Shown: positions 35,346 through 47,904 of the stretch, in pieces | How the letters are laid out: the number at the start of each line of letters is the position of its first letter | Position numbering within the stretch: the first letter of the stretch is position 1 | NCBI RefSeq assembly: GCF_000337095.1 | Contig: NZ_AOIV01000041.1 | Location: forward strand, 281,307 to 345,306 | DNA: 64,000 nucleotides | Direction: 5' to 3' | Source: Halogeometricum pallidum JCM 14848 | GTDB taxonomy: Archaea > Halobacteriota > Halobacteria > Halobacteriales > Haloferacaceae | Position numbers and translations under genes: made by a program | The notes under the pieces: generated by a model | The model's database searches: none | The model's input: only the letters and a program-made list of their open reading frames with translations | Told to the model about the DNA's origin: nothing

Positions 35346-35387
35346 ATGAACGACAGAGTATCGCACGCGCCCGAGGTGACCGTATGA
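35346..35387 (+). other. Putative 13-codon leader ORF before the ferritin-like gene
   Basis: An ATG lies about 27 bases after the TATA-like CTTAAG (35316-35321), where a leaderless mRNA would start. It reads MNDRVSHAPEVTV and stops in an ATGA overlap with the downstream ATG at 35384. An in-frame GTG at 35342 could instead extend the main protein by 14 residues, so this is a tentative call. Confidence 0.3.
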
Positions 35388-35881
35388 GCGTCGGCCGCCG
35401 CGTCACCTCAGACCACCAACTCGCCCGTCTCCTCCAGATCGGCATCGTCTTGGAGGAAGTGGTCGAGGCGCGGGCGCACCACCACTACCAGTCGCTCGCG
35501 GACGACGAGCGCGAATCCGACGAGGAGATAGAAGAACTGCTCGAACACGCCGTCGAGGAGTCCGCGGAGCACCGCGACCGCCTGGAGGGTATCATCGCTG
35601 ACCTCGACGCCGAGAGCATCCCGTTCGAGGACATCGAGACGCTCGTGGAGGCGCAGTACGGAAACACCGAACCCGAGGATTTCGACGGCGTCCTCTACGA
35701 CCAACTGTGCAACGAGGAGACGGCGTACAAGTTCTACGACGACCTCATCGACGCTATCTCGGCCAGCGAGGCGCAGTTCAGCGTCGACAGAGAACACCTC
35801 GTCCGCCTGCTCACCGAGATTCGAGAGGAGGAGGCCGAGGGCGTCGAATCAGTGACCCGAATCATGGAGACGCGTGAATGA
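35384..35881 (+). CDS. Ferritin-like/rubrerythrin-type domain protein
   Basis: This 165-residue protein is all-helical. It is rich in Glu, Asp and His in the places expected for a four-helix ferritin-like bundle (LEEVVEARAHHHYQSLADDE; EEIEELLEHAVEESAEHRDRLEGII; CNEETAYKFYDDLIDAI; EHLVRLLTEIREEEAEG). Candidate iron ligands are the Glu/His pairs in helices 1-2 and the late Glu cluster, but a strict ExxH signature is not obvious. It is followed by a DtxR-type metal-dependent regulator on the same strand, so a metal-handling role is likely. I chose the ATG at 35384 over a GTG at 35342. Confidence 0.75.
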   Translation: MSVGRRVTSDHQLARLLQIGIVLEEVVEARAHHHYQSLADDERESDEEIEELLEHAVEESAEHRDRLEGIIADLDAESIPFEDIETLVEAQYGNTEPEDFDGVLYDQLCNEETAYKFYDDLIDAISASEAQFSVDREHLVRLLTEIREEEAEGVESVTRIMETRE

Positions 35882-35909
35882 GCCGAACGCAGCGACGCGG
35901 AGGATTTCG

Positions 35910-36350
35910 ATGAACACCGCAGACCAGTACGTAAAGGCGATTTACCTCCTACAGGAGATGGAAGACGGCCCGGCAGCGACCGGCGCGCTCGCGGACATGC
36001 TCGACGTGAGTCCCGCGAGCGCGAACGAGATGATCGGAAAACTCGAGGACCGCGGCCTCGCCGAGCACGAGAAGTACAAGGGCGTCCGCCTCACCGACGA
36101 CGGCATCGTCCGGGCGCGCGACGCGCTCAAGACCTACTGCATCATCGAGCGGTTCCTCGCGAACGTGCTCGACGTCGAGGAGTTCCGCGCGGAGGCGCGC
36201 GAACTCGAACCCGTCATCGACGACATCGTCGCCGACCGACTCGACACCATCATCGACCGCAACGACGAGTGCCCCGACTGCTTCGACCCCGAGACCGACG
36301 CGTGCTGTTATCTCGAGGTGGCCGAAGTCGAAGAACGCCCGGCCGACTAA
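35910..36350 (+). CDS. DtxR/SirR-family metal-dependent transcriptional regulator
   Basis: This 146-residue protein has an N-terminal winged helix (DQYVKAIYLLQEME to DVSPASANEMIGKLEDRGLAEH in parts) and the metal-sensing dimerisation domain (RFLANVLDVEEFRAEARELEPVIDDIVADRLD). The C-terminus is Cys-rich (DECPDCFDPETDACCYLE), a common extra in haloarchaeal SirR proteins. It should repress iron- or manganese-responsive genes when metal is bound. A GGAGG Shine-Dalgarno at 35899-35903, six bases before the ATG at 35910, supports this start over the upstream in-frame GTG. It is co-directional with the ferritin-like gene. Confidence 0.92.
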   Translation: MNTADQYVKAIYLLQEMEDGPAATGALADMLDVSPASANEMIGKLEDRGLAEHEKYKGVRLTDDGIVRARDALKTYCIIERFLANVLDVEEFRAEARELEPVIDDIVADRLDTIIDRNDECPDCFDPETDACCYLEVAEVEERPAD

Positions 36351-36438
36351 AACCTATCGGACGAATGGACCGGATATAGGCGGATTAACGCGGAAACGAT
36401 GACGAAGCGTTAAGACGGTTGACCCGCGACAGACGGAC

Positions 36439-36636
36439 ATGGTAGGAACGAAGGCTATCGGACGTCTCCTCCGACTCGCCGGTGTGGGACCCGGCGATCG
36501 GACGGAGTCGATGGGGAATCCCGAGTTCCCGTACGTCTGCCGCGGATGTGGGACCGCCTACGACGTTCAGTATCATGTCTGTCCGGAGTGCGGCGGGTTC
36601 TCCGTCGACCGTCCCCCGGGCGTCGGCGCGGACTGA
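36439..36636 (+). CDS. Small zinc-ribbon protein
   Basis: This 65-residue protein has a basic/hydrophobic N-terminus (IGRLLRLAGVG) and a C-terminal zinc ribbon with two knuckles (YVCRGCG and HVCPECGG). A TATA-like gttaag lies about 27-30 bases before the ATG, so the mRNA is probably leaderless. It is of the common haloarchaeal one-domain zinc-finger class with unknown partners. Confidence 0.75.
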   Translation: MVGTKAIGRLLRLAGVGPGDRTESMGNPEFPYVCRGCGTAYDVQYHVCPECGGFSVDRPPGVGAD

Positions 36637-36670
36637 CACCGGGTGACGACGGCGGGCCGAACCCGATGGC

Positions 36671-36678
36671 TTTTCAAA
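36671..36678 (+). promoter_or_regulatory. Putative TATA box for tRNA-Gln
   Basis: TTTTCAAA in a GC-rich context would place transcription start near 36701, giving a leader of about 79 bases before the mature tRNA at 36780. Confidence 0.35.
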
Positions 36679-36719
36679 GCTCGCACGAAGAGTATCGACT
36701 GTCGTCTTCGGTGACGAGG

Positions 36720-36769
36720 AGTCCCGTGGTGGTGAGCAGTTCCGACGGAACTGCGAGGTACACGGGACG
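36720..36769 (+). ncRNA. Structured leader element copying the tRNA-Gln acceptor end
   Basis: The 12 bases AGTCCCGTGGTG at 36720-36731 repeat exactly at the 5' end of tRNA-Gln (36780-36791). Here they pair with CACGGGAC at 36761-36768 (eight base pairs), enclosing a second 8-bp hairpin GCAGTTCC-gac-GGAACTGC (36736-36754). The shape is an acceptor-like stem carrying one arm instead of a cloverleaf. It has no T-arm consensus, so it is not a tRNA gene. It may act in the tRNA precursor's processing, compete with the tRNA acceptor, or be a relic. Confidence 0.4.
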
Positions 36770-36779
36770 AGCGAAGTGA

Positions 36780-36852
36780 AGTCCCGTGGTGTAGTGGCCA
36801 ATCATAATGGCCTTTGGAGCCATTGACGGCGGTTCGAATCCGCCCGGGACTA
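36780..36852 (+). tRNA. tRNA-Gln (anticodon TTG)
   Basis: The acceptor AGTCCCG pairs with CGGGACT, with discriminator A at 36852. The anticodon stem is ATGGC/GCCAT with loop CTTTGGA, anticodon TTG at 36814-36816. The T arm is GGCGG-TTCGAAT-CCGCC. The D stem is short (GTG/CAT with a G-T pair). CCA is not encoded, as is usual in archaea. It decodes CAA glutamine codons. Confidence 0.97.
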
Positions 36853-37116
36853 TTGTCTGAACGAAAACGCACTTCGAGAGCGGATAGTCTACCGCACTCA
36901 CAACCGAGACGGTGAGCGCCTTCGCGGGGCGAATCCCTCCGAAACCGTGTTGTCCGACCGAAGCGAGGACGAACGGCGACGAGTCCGCGAGAGAAGAGTG
37001 AACTCCGAGTCAGTCACGTCCCGACACGTTCCGCTCCGTCCGACCGGTCCGCCGTCGCCCGCCGTTCCCCCGTTCGAGCGAACAGTTTGTTACGCCTGAA
37101 CGACGAACGGCTACGT

Positions 37117-38082
37117 ATGAAGCACACGGCGGAGACGACGGTCGACGAACCTGTCGTCGGCGCGATGCCGCAGACGGACCGGGAGCGGTGGGTCATCCTC
37201 AACCCGGTGAGCGGGACGGCCGACCACGCCGGACAGGTCCGCGAACTCGCGGCCGAGTGCGGTTATCGGGTTCGAAAGACCGACTACGAGGGTCACGCGG
37301 CCGAACTTGCCCAACAGGCGGCGACGGGCGACGTCACCCTGGTCGCCGTCGCCGGCGGGGACGGCACTCTCCACGAAGTCGTGAACGGCCTCGACGACGA
37401 GGACGCCCTCGACCGGGTAACCGTCGTGCCCCTCCCGGTCGGAACCGAGAACGTCGTGGCGAACAACCTCGGCGTCCGGAGCATCGAGCAGGGATTCGAC
37501 GTGGTCGAGACGGGCGCGCGGCGGCGAATCGACCTCGGTGTCGCCGACGGCGAACTGTTCCCGATGTCCTGTATCGCCGGCCTTCTCGCGGACGCGAGCA
37601 TCGCCACCTCCGACGAACTGAAAGAGCGGTTCGGTTCGATGGCGTTCGTCGTCGCCGGTCTCCAGGAGATGGCGGCGTTCGACGGTCTGCACGTCGATCT
37701 GACCGCCGTCTCGCAGGGCGAGGAGACCCGGTGGTCCGGCGAGGCCATCTGCGTCCTCGTCGGGAACATCCGCCGGTTCGCCAAGGAGGGCGGGCAGGCG
37801 AACGTCGAGGACGGCCACCTCGAAGTCGTCATCATCGAGCAGATGCCGACGTCGGAGATGGTCGTCGAGGCGCTCACACAACGCGTGCTGGGCGAGGAGA
37901 CGAAGAACGTCTTCCACGTGCGGGCGAGCCAACTCGAAATCCGCACGGCCGACGAGGAGACGATCGACTTCAGCCTCGACGGCGAACCCCACTCCGACAG
38001 CGAACTCGTCTTGTACACCCGCCCCCGCTCGCTCCGCGTCTGCGTCGGCCCCGACTACGACCCCTCGCCGTTCTACTCCTAG
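37117..38082 (+). CDS. Diacylglycerol/sphingosine kinase-like lipid kinase (YegS-type)
   Basis: This 321-residue protein shows the diacylglycerol-kinase catalytic signature GGDGT at 80-84, the early NPVSGTA motif and the PVGTENVVANNLG motif, as in the YegS/BmrU lipid kinases. The C-terminal beta-domain ends with FSLDGEP, the ED-like substrate-side motif. It would phosphorylate a lipid or polyprenol-type alcohol in the membrane. The start is the ATG at 37117, about 27 bases after a TATA-like gtttgtta. The natural substrate in archaea is unknown. Confidence 0.88.
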   Translation: MKHTAETTVDEPVVGAMPQTDRERWVILNPVSGTADHAGQVRELAAECGYRVRKTDYEGHAAELAQQAATGDVTLVAVAGGDGTLHEVVNGLDDEDALDRVTVVPLPVGTENVVANNLGVRSIEQGFDVVETGARRRIDLGVADGELFPMSCIAGLLADASIATSDELKERFGSMAFVVAGLQEMAAFDGLHVDLTAVSQGEETRWSGEAICVLVGNIRRFAKEGGQANVEDGHLEVVIIEQMPTSEMVVEALTQRVLGEETKNVFHVRASQLEIRTADEETIDFSLDGEPHSDSELVLYTRPRSLRVCVGPDYDPSPFYS

Positions 38083-38184
38083 CTCCCGTCAACCGCCGTC
38101 GGTCAGCGTCCCGCGTGGTCCCCGTGCCGGTCCGCGAATCGCTCCCCCGTCATCTCCGCGACAGCGGCCGCACTCGGCGGCCAC

Positions 38185-38952
38185 TCAGCGCAGGACGAAC
38201 TCGATTCGCTCCTCGGCCGACCCCTGCGTCCGGCGGCCCGTCACGTCCACGGACCCTATCTCCCCGGTGTCGGCGACGTGAGTCCCGGCGCACGCGGTCC
38301 GGTCGAACGGCGCGTCGGCGCCGATGTCGACACCGACGCTCTCCGCGTCCGAATCGACGCTCGCACCCCCTACCTCCACGATGCGAACCTCGGTGATGGA
38401 GTCGGGGAGCAGGTGGATGCGCGTCCGCGCGGGGTCCAGCGACGCCTCGGCCGCCTCGCGGTCGAGCGCGTACCACCGCACCGGCCGCGTCTCCTCGACG
38501 AGTTCGTTCATGCGCGCCTCGATTCGGTCGAGGTCCGACCGCTCGAACCGCTCGTAGGCGCAGTCGAGGTGCGCGTGGTTCTCGTACAGTTGGTTGCCCG
38601 TGGTCTCGGCGTCGTAGAACTCCAGAAGGACCGCCGAGAGGAGGTGCTGGGCCGTGTGGTAGCGCATGTGCGCGTACCGGCGCTCCCAGTCTATCTCGCC
38701 GGTGACGGCGGCGCCCGGGTCCGGCGGGTCGCCGTCGAGTGCGTGGAGGACGTCGCCCTTCTTCGTCACGTCCGTGACGTGCCACTCTCGACCCGCCTCG
38801 TCCCGGAGTCGGCCGGTGTCGTGCGGTTGCCCCCCGCCGGTGGGATAAAAGCAGGTCCGGTCGAGGACGACCCTGTCGCCGGCGACCGATTCGACCGTCG
38901 CCTCGAACGTCCGACGCGTGGTGTCCTCCAAGTAGAGCGGTTCGCTAGACAT
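38185..38952 (-). CDS. alaX: AlaX-type trans-editing protein (alanyl-tRNA synthetase-related)
   Basis: This 255-residue protein matches the free editing domain of alanyl-tRNA synthetase. The N-terminal beta-barrel carries FYPTGGGQPHDTG. The zinc/catalytic motifs are HTAQH (His99, His103) and CAGTH (Cys221, His225). It hydrolyses Ser- or Gly-mischarged tRNA-Ala. A roughly 18-residue Ser/Asp/Val-rich insert lies between EVGG and FDRTACAGTH, where relatives have only one or two residues. The ATG at 38952 is chosen. Convergent with the lipid-kinase gene. Confidence 0.92.
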   Translation of the reverse strand: MSSEPLYLEDTTRRTFEATVESVAGDRVVLDRTCFYPTGGGQPHDTGRLRDEAGREWHVTDVTKKGDVLHALDGDPPDPGAAVTGEIDWERRYAHMRYHTAQHLLSAVLLEFYDAETTGNQLYENHAHLDCAYERFERSDLDRIEARMNELVEETRPVRWYALDREAAEASLDPARTRIHLLPDSITEVRIVEVGGASVDSDAESVGVDIGADAPFDRTACAGTHVADTGEIGSVDVTGRRTQGSAEERIEFVLR

Positions 38953-39147
38953 CTGATACCGCGATGTACGGCCGCGGGCGGTACAGAGCGTTTCGGTTCC
39001 GCGTCGGTCGGTCGCACGCCGCGCGTCTCGGGGACACTGATTTTCGCTCGTCGTAACGCCTAAGAGCCGAACAGCCATTGATTCGGGTAATGAATGCGAA
39101 CGCGAACGTTCGAATACTCCGCTCGTCGCTCCAACGGGGGTGGCGTC

Positions 39148-39840
39148 GTGGGCGTTGAGATAAAGGAATCGCCCGTCTCCGAGGAGGAGTTCGAGGAGAT
39201 GAAGCGGTTCGTCAGCGACTACCTCTCGGCCAGCGTCGAAAACGAGGAGGACGGCGGCCGCATGCGGTGGTACCCGTGGCACAGCGCCGAATACCGCTTC
39301 AACCACATCCTCAACGTCGTCGACTTGGCCTCGAAGATAGCCGAACGCGAGGGCGCAGACGAGGACGTCGTCCGCGTCGCCGCGCTGTTTCACGACATCG
39401 CGAAGTTAGAGGCCGAACAGGAGGAACACGCCGAGGAGGGCGCCCGCGTCGCCCGCGAGTATCTCGCGACGCACGGGGAGTTCCCCCAGTCGTTCGTCGA
39501 ACAGGTCTGTCAGGTCGTCGAGGACCACTCCTATCAGGGCTCGCTTGCCGACGTGACGATGGAGACGCGGTGTCTCATCGAAGCGGACATCCTCGACAAG
39601 GTCGGCGCCAACGGCACCGTGCTGATGCTCCTCCGGATGGGCTACGAGGCGCGGACGCACATGGACGCCTCCGAGATGGTCGAACGCGTCCTCGAACGGG
39701 GCCGCGCGGCGACGGAGCGAGTCGAGAGCGACGCCGCCGAGAGCATCGCCTACCAGCGTCTCAAGCGCGTGAAGTGGTTCCGCGAGTGGTTGGAGGAGGA
39801 GGTCCCCGGCATGGACCACGACGAGTTCGGCGACGCCTGA
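39148..39840 (+). CDS. HD-domain phosphohydrolase
   Basis: This 230-residue protein has the HD signature: His in RFNHILNVV, HD in ALFHDIAKLEAE, His in EEHAEEG and Asp in EADILDKVGANG, which bind two metal ions. HD hydrolases cleave phosphate esters of nucleotides or nucleic acids. I prefer the GTG at 39148 (MGVEIKESPV), where a GGGGGTGG patch could act as a ribosome site. The longer start at 39094 (ATG) adds 18 Arg-rich residues unlike this acidic proteome. Start choice is uncertain. Confidence 0.85.
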   Translation: MGVEIKESPVSEEEFEEMKRFVSDYLSASVENEEDGGRMRWYPWHSAEYRFNHILNVVDLASKIAEREGADEDVVRVAALFHDIAKLEAEQEEHAEEGARVAREYLATHGEFPQSFVEQVCQVVEDHSYQGSLADVTMETRCLIEADILDKVGANGTVLMLLRMGYEARTHMDASEMVERVLERGRAATERVESDAAESIAYQRLKRVKWFREWLEEEVPGMDHDEFGDA

Positions 39841-39895
39841 GCGACCGGCCTCCCCTCCCGTCGCGCGCCGCGGTCGCAGCGACCGCCGTGTGCTT

Positions 39896-40888
39896 TTATA
39901 GCGTATCCAGAATCTCCAGCACCGACTCCTCGGCGTCGCGGCCGGGGTCCCACTCGGCGCCGTCGCGGTCCGACTTGCGGTGTTCGTCGACCGTCGCGGC
40001 CATCGCCTCGTCCAGCGGCGTCGACTCCCAGCCGAGGTCGGCGAGTTCGTTCGTGTCCATGACGTGCGGGTAGTCCCGATAGAGGACGAACTCCTCGGAG
40101 GCGAGGCCGGCGGCCGCGAGTTCCCGTTCGCCGGCGTGGACGACGTCGACGGACTCCTCGGCGGCCTCGGCTATCAGGTCGACCGTCTCCTCCAAGGTGG
40201 CGAGTCGCCGGTCGCCGACGTTGTACGCCTCCCCGGGCGTGCCGCGTTCGGCGACGATTCTGAGCGCACTGGCCACGTCCCCGACGTACGCGCGGTGCCA
40301 GAGGTTCGTCCCGTCGCCGGGGACGACGAGTCGGTCGTACTCTTCGACCCGGTTGATCCAGTAGTCCAGTCGTTCGGTGTAGTCGTGCGGGCCGTAGACG
40401 ATGCACGGGCGGACGGACATCGCGTTCACGCCCTCGGTCGCCGCCTCGAAGACGATTCGGTCGCCCTCCGCCTTCCGCGGGCCGTACGTCTCGTCGGAGT
40501 CGTCCGCGGCCTGGTCGGGCGTGCACTCGCACAGCGGCGTCTCGCCCTCGCGCTTGGGTATCTCCTCGCGTCCGTACGCCGCCCCGCTGGATATGTAGAC
40601 GTAGGCGTCGACGTCCGAGAATATCTCCACCGCGGCCTCCACGTCCGCCGGGTAGTACGCCACGCAGTCGATGACGACGTCGGGTTCGACGGAGAGTTTC
40701 GCGGTCTTCAGGTCCGTGTCGTCCGTTCGGTCGCCCTCCACGCGCGTCACGCGTTCGTCGTCCGCGAAGGGGTTCTCGTGGTTTCCGCGGTTGAAAATCG
40801 CCACCTCGTAGCCGTGGTCCAACAGGTCCTCGACGGCGTGGCGGCCGATGAAGCGCGTCCCGCCGACGACGAGTGCGGTGTCGGTCAT
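39896..40888 (-). CDS. NAD-dependent epimerase/dehydratase (extended SDR)
   Basis: This 330-residue protein has the N-terminal Rossmann motif GGTRFIG and the active-site Tyr/Lys pair in YGPRK, with Ser/Ala before it in SSGAAYG. It matches nucleotide-sugar epimerases and dehydratases in length and order. Its closest relatives include GDP-/UDP-sugar and isoflavone-reductase-like groups, and the substrate cannot be fixed. The ATG at 40888 is the family-like N-terminus (MTDTALVVGG). Confidence 0.9.
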   Translation of the reverse strand: MTDTALVVGGTRFIGRHAVEDLLDHGYEVAIFNRGNHENPFADDERVTRVEGDRTDDTDLKTAKLSVEPDVVIDCVAYYPADVEAAVEIFSDVDAYVYISSGAAYGREEIPKREGETPLCECTPDQAADDSDETYGPRKAEGDRIVFEAATEGVNAMSVRPCIVYGPHDYTERLDYWINRVEEYDRLVVPGDGTNLWHRAYVGDVASALRIVAERGTPGEAYNVGDRRLATLEETVDLIAEAAEESVDVVHAGERELAAAGLASEEFVLYRDYPHVMDTNELADLGWESTPLDEAMAATVDEHRKSDRDGAEWDPGRDAEESVLEILDTL

Positions 40889-40985
40889 GCTCCCGACTCG
40901 GCGGGCCGCCGCCAAAAGTGTGTGAGAAGCCGGTGTCGGCTACCGGGAATCGGGGAGGGCGTCGCGTCGTCCCGACTCGTTCCGC

Positions 40986-45518
<4,533 letters not shown>

Positions 45519-45540
45519 ATGTCTCACTTTCGGAGCTCCG

Positions 45541-45547
45541 TTTAAAC
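45541..45547 (-). promoter_or_regulatory. gltB TATA box
   Basis: GTTTAAA on the minus strand, centred 26 bases before the gltB ATG, predicts a leaderless transcript. Confidence 0.55.
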
Positions 45548-45552
45548 GAGTT

Positions 45553-45564
45553 TTCCTGAAGGAA
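45553..45564. promoter_or_regulatory. Inverted repeat beside the gltB TATA box
   Basis: TTCC-TGAA-GGAA, a TTCC-N4-GGAA inverted repeat, sits just upstream of the gltB TATA box. It would overlap the BRE/TFB-contact region. A regulator bound here could block or recruit the basal factors. Confidence 0.35.
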
Positions 45565-45580
45565 TAAGGGTATGTTTATC

Positions 45581-45598
45581 ACATATTAGGACATATTA
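45581..45598. repeat. Direct repeat upstream of gltB
   Basis: ACATATTA at 45581-45588 repeats at 45591-45598, exactly one helical turn (10 bases) later, in an AT-rich region of an otherwise GC-rich genome. Its place 60-80 bases before gltB suggests an activator or repressor site, possibly nitrogen-related. Confidence 0.4.
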
Positions 45599-45740
45599 TT
45601 GTAAACGGTCTTTGTATAAGGAATCGGACGCCGTCGGCTGTGCGCTCGTTCGAACGTAACGGAGAGCGACGGGGACGACGGGCGATCGGAAAAAGGCGGG
45701 GTTCGGACGGCGGCGTTCGGACGACGTTCGGGCGTCGGCC

Positions 45741-45989
45741 TCAGACGCGGCGTCGGAGTCGGATGCGGTCGTCGTCGTAGGAGTCGACGTGTTCGTCGCG
45801 GAGTTCGTTGGAGTCGTCGTCGCCCCAACCGAGCATGTCCTTCAGTTTGTCCGTGAGGCCGTCGCTGTCGTTGTCGCGGTCGACGGTCGCGCGGCCGTCG
45901 TTCACGTCGTGGACCGTTCCGATGCGTGTTCCGTCCGCCGTTACAACGTCCTTGTTCCGGTCGTCGTCTGTGAAGTTAGTTCGTGCCAT
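45741..45989 (-). CDS. PRC-barrel-like small acidic protein
   Basis: This 82-residue protein opens with a segment typical of PRC-barrel domains (VVTADGTRIGTVHDVNDGRATVDRD in parts), then an acidic middle (LKDMLGWGDDDSNELRDEHV) and an Arg-rich tail (RIRLRRRV). Such small PRC-barrel proteins are common in haloarchaea and of unclear role (RNA metabolism or regulation has been proposed for the fold). It is the gene upstream of gltB on the same strand, separated by its AT-rich promoter. Confidence 0.65.
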   Translation of the reverse strand: MARTNFTDDDRNKDVVTADGTRIGTVHDVNDGRATVDRDNDSDGLTDKLKDMLGWGDDDSNELRDEHVDSYDDDRIRLRRRV

Positions 45990-46166
45990 CGCGTTCCAAC
46001 GTTCCCGCGGAGTTCGTAAGGGATTATTGGCCGGGAAATCGCTTATTTCACGTACTCAATCAATTCAAAGAATATCGAAATCAACTCTTGGCGGACCGTC
46101 GAGATGGGTGATAACCCGCCGGCGTCGCGGTCGAGACGGGAAGCCGAAACGACGGTCTGTGCGGGT

Positions 46167-47633
46167 TCAGTAGGACTTGGCGAAGTACGCCGTCTCCTCG
46201 GCGTCCTCACCGCAGACGGCGCAGTCCTCGCCGTCGTGTATCTCCGCCTCCTCGTCGCGGAGGGGGACCATCACTATCTCGGCGGCCAACTGGTCTTTGA
46301 TCTCCGTCTCGCAGTCCTCGTCGCCGCACCACGGCGCCTTCACGTAGCCGCCGTGCTGACCGATGGTGCCGAGGATGTCGGCGCGCGAGTCCGCCTCGCG
46401 GACGTTCTCCGCGAGGTTCTCCTCGGCGGTGGCGTACAGTTTCGCGTACACCTCGTCGAACTCCTCGCGCACCGTCTCGGCGATGTCCTCGCGGGGGACC
46501 TCCTTCGATTCGCCGTCGGGGCGGTGAACGACCGTGACCACCTCGTCGTCGACTTCGTTCGGGCCGATCTCGAAGCGGACGGGAACGCCCTTCAGTTCCC
46601 ACTCGTTGAATTTGAAACCGGGGTTGCGCTCGTCTCGGTCGTCGAGTTCGACCCGGACGCCGTCGGATTCGAGTTCCTCGGCGATCGACTCGGCGTAGTC
46701 GAGCACCTTCTCCTGCGTGTCGGCCTGCCAGATGGGGACGACGACGACCTGTTCGGGGGCGACGGTGGGGGGGAGGACGAGACCCTGGTCGTCGGAGTGG
46801 GTCATGATGAGGGCGCCGAGCGCGCGCCAGGAGAGCCCCCACGAGGTGGTGTGGGCGACCTGTTCGTCCTCGTCCTCGTCGGTGTAGTAGAGGTCGAACG
46901 CCTCGGCGAACGACGTGCCGAGGTGGTGGGAGGTGCCCGCCTGCACGGACTTGCCGTCGGGCATGAGCGCCTCCACCGTCGTGGTCTTCTTCGCGCCGGG
47001 GAACTTGTCGTGCTCGGGCTTGGCCCCCCGGAGGACCGGAATAGCGAGGAGGTCCTCGTACATCGCGGCGTACTGATCGAGGCGCATCATCGTCTCCTCC
47101 CACGCGCTCTCGTCGGTCGCGTGCGCGGTGTGGCCCTCCTGCCAGAGGAACTCCTTCGTCCGGAAGAACGGCTTCGTCTCGGTGGCTTCCCAGCGGACGA
47201 CGGACGCCCACTGGTTGACGCGCAGGGGCAGGTCGCGGTGGCTCCGGACCCACTGCGACATGTAGGGGGCGATGATGGACTCGGAGGTCGGCCGGACGGC
47301 GAGGCGTTCGTCGAGTTCCTCCTGGCCGGCGTGGGTCACCCACGCCACCTCGGGGTCGAACCCCTCGACGATGTCCTTCTCGCGTTCGAGATACTGCTCG
47401 GGGATGAACAGGGGGAAGTAGGCGTTCTGGACCCCGGTCCGCTTGAACTCCGAATCGAGATGGTCCTGCACGCGTTCCCAGAGGGCGTAGGCGCGCGGAC
47501 GCGTGACGATGAAGCCGCTCATCCCCTCGGGTCCGTAGTTGGCCAGCCCCGCCTTCTGGACGACCTCCGCGTACCACTCGCCCGTGTTGTACTGCTTGGA
47601 CTCGGTGATGCCGAGTTCCTGTTCGTCGCTCAT
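46167..47633 (-). CDS. proS: Prolyl-tRNA synthetase (archaeal/eukaryal type)
   Basis: This 488-residue class II synthetase attaches proline to tRNA-Pro. Motif 2 is in QWASVVRWEATETKPFFRTKEF (in parts) with EGHTAH, and the anticodon-binding domain follows (VVPIWQADTQEKVLDYA). The C-terminal zinc domain has Cys residues in WCGDEDCE and DCAVCGE and ends in the characteristic Tyr (FAKSY). Length and zinc domain assign it to the archaeal/eukaryal class. A TATA-like TTTAAGG lies about 31 bases before the ATG on the minus strand. Confidence 0.97.
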   Translation of the reverse strand: MSDEQELGITESKQYNTGEWYAEVVQKAGLANYGPEGMSGFIVTRPRAYALWERVQDHLDSEFKRTGVQNAYFPLFIPEQYLEREKDIVEGFDPEVAWVTHAGQEELDERLAVRPTSESIIAPYMSQWVRSHRDLPLRVNQWASVVRWEATETKPFFRTKEFLWQEGHTAHATDESAWEETMMRLDQYAAMYEDLLAIPVLRGAKPEHDKFPGAKKTTTVEALMPDGKSVQAGTSHHLGTSFAEAFDLYYTDEDEDEQVAHTTSWGLSWRALGALIMTHSDDQGLVLPPTVAPEQVVVVPIWQADTQEKVLDYAESIAEELESDGVRVELDDRDERNPGFKFNEWELKGVPVRFEIGPNEVDDEVVTVVHRPDGESKEVPREDIAETVREEFDEVYAKLYATAEENLAENVREADSRADILGTIGQHGGYVKAPWCGDEDCETEIKDQLAAEIVMVPLRDEEAEIHDGEDCAVCGEDAEETAYFAKSY

Positions 47634-47904
47634 TACCGCTATTTCACCCGACTGCGGCCTTAAATCCCCTGATAAGGACGGTCGTCGTCTCTCACCCTCG
47701 GTCGCGGCCCCGAGAGGGCGATTGCCGGTGAATAGTTACGACCGTCCCTCTGCAGCGTCGGAGTCGCGTGACGCGTTCGCCGGGCGGACCGCTCGCCGCC
47801 GGAGACCCAGACTGAGTGGTCGCCGCCGCTGAGAGTCTCGTTCGGTCGGGAAAAGAGGTAGCTACAAAGCGTCGGACGACGTAGAACAGTATGGAGGGAA
47901 ACCA

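Noticed and set aside
36720..36769. A second tRNA gene before tRNA-Gln
   Set aside because: Only the acceptor-like stem is shared. There is no anticodon arm or GTTCGAAT T-arm, so I call it a structured leader element.
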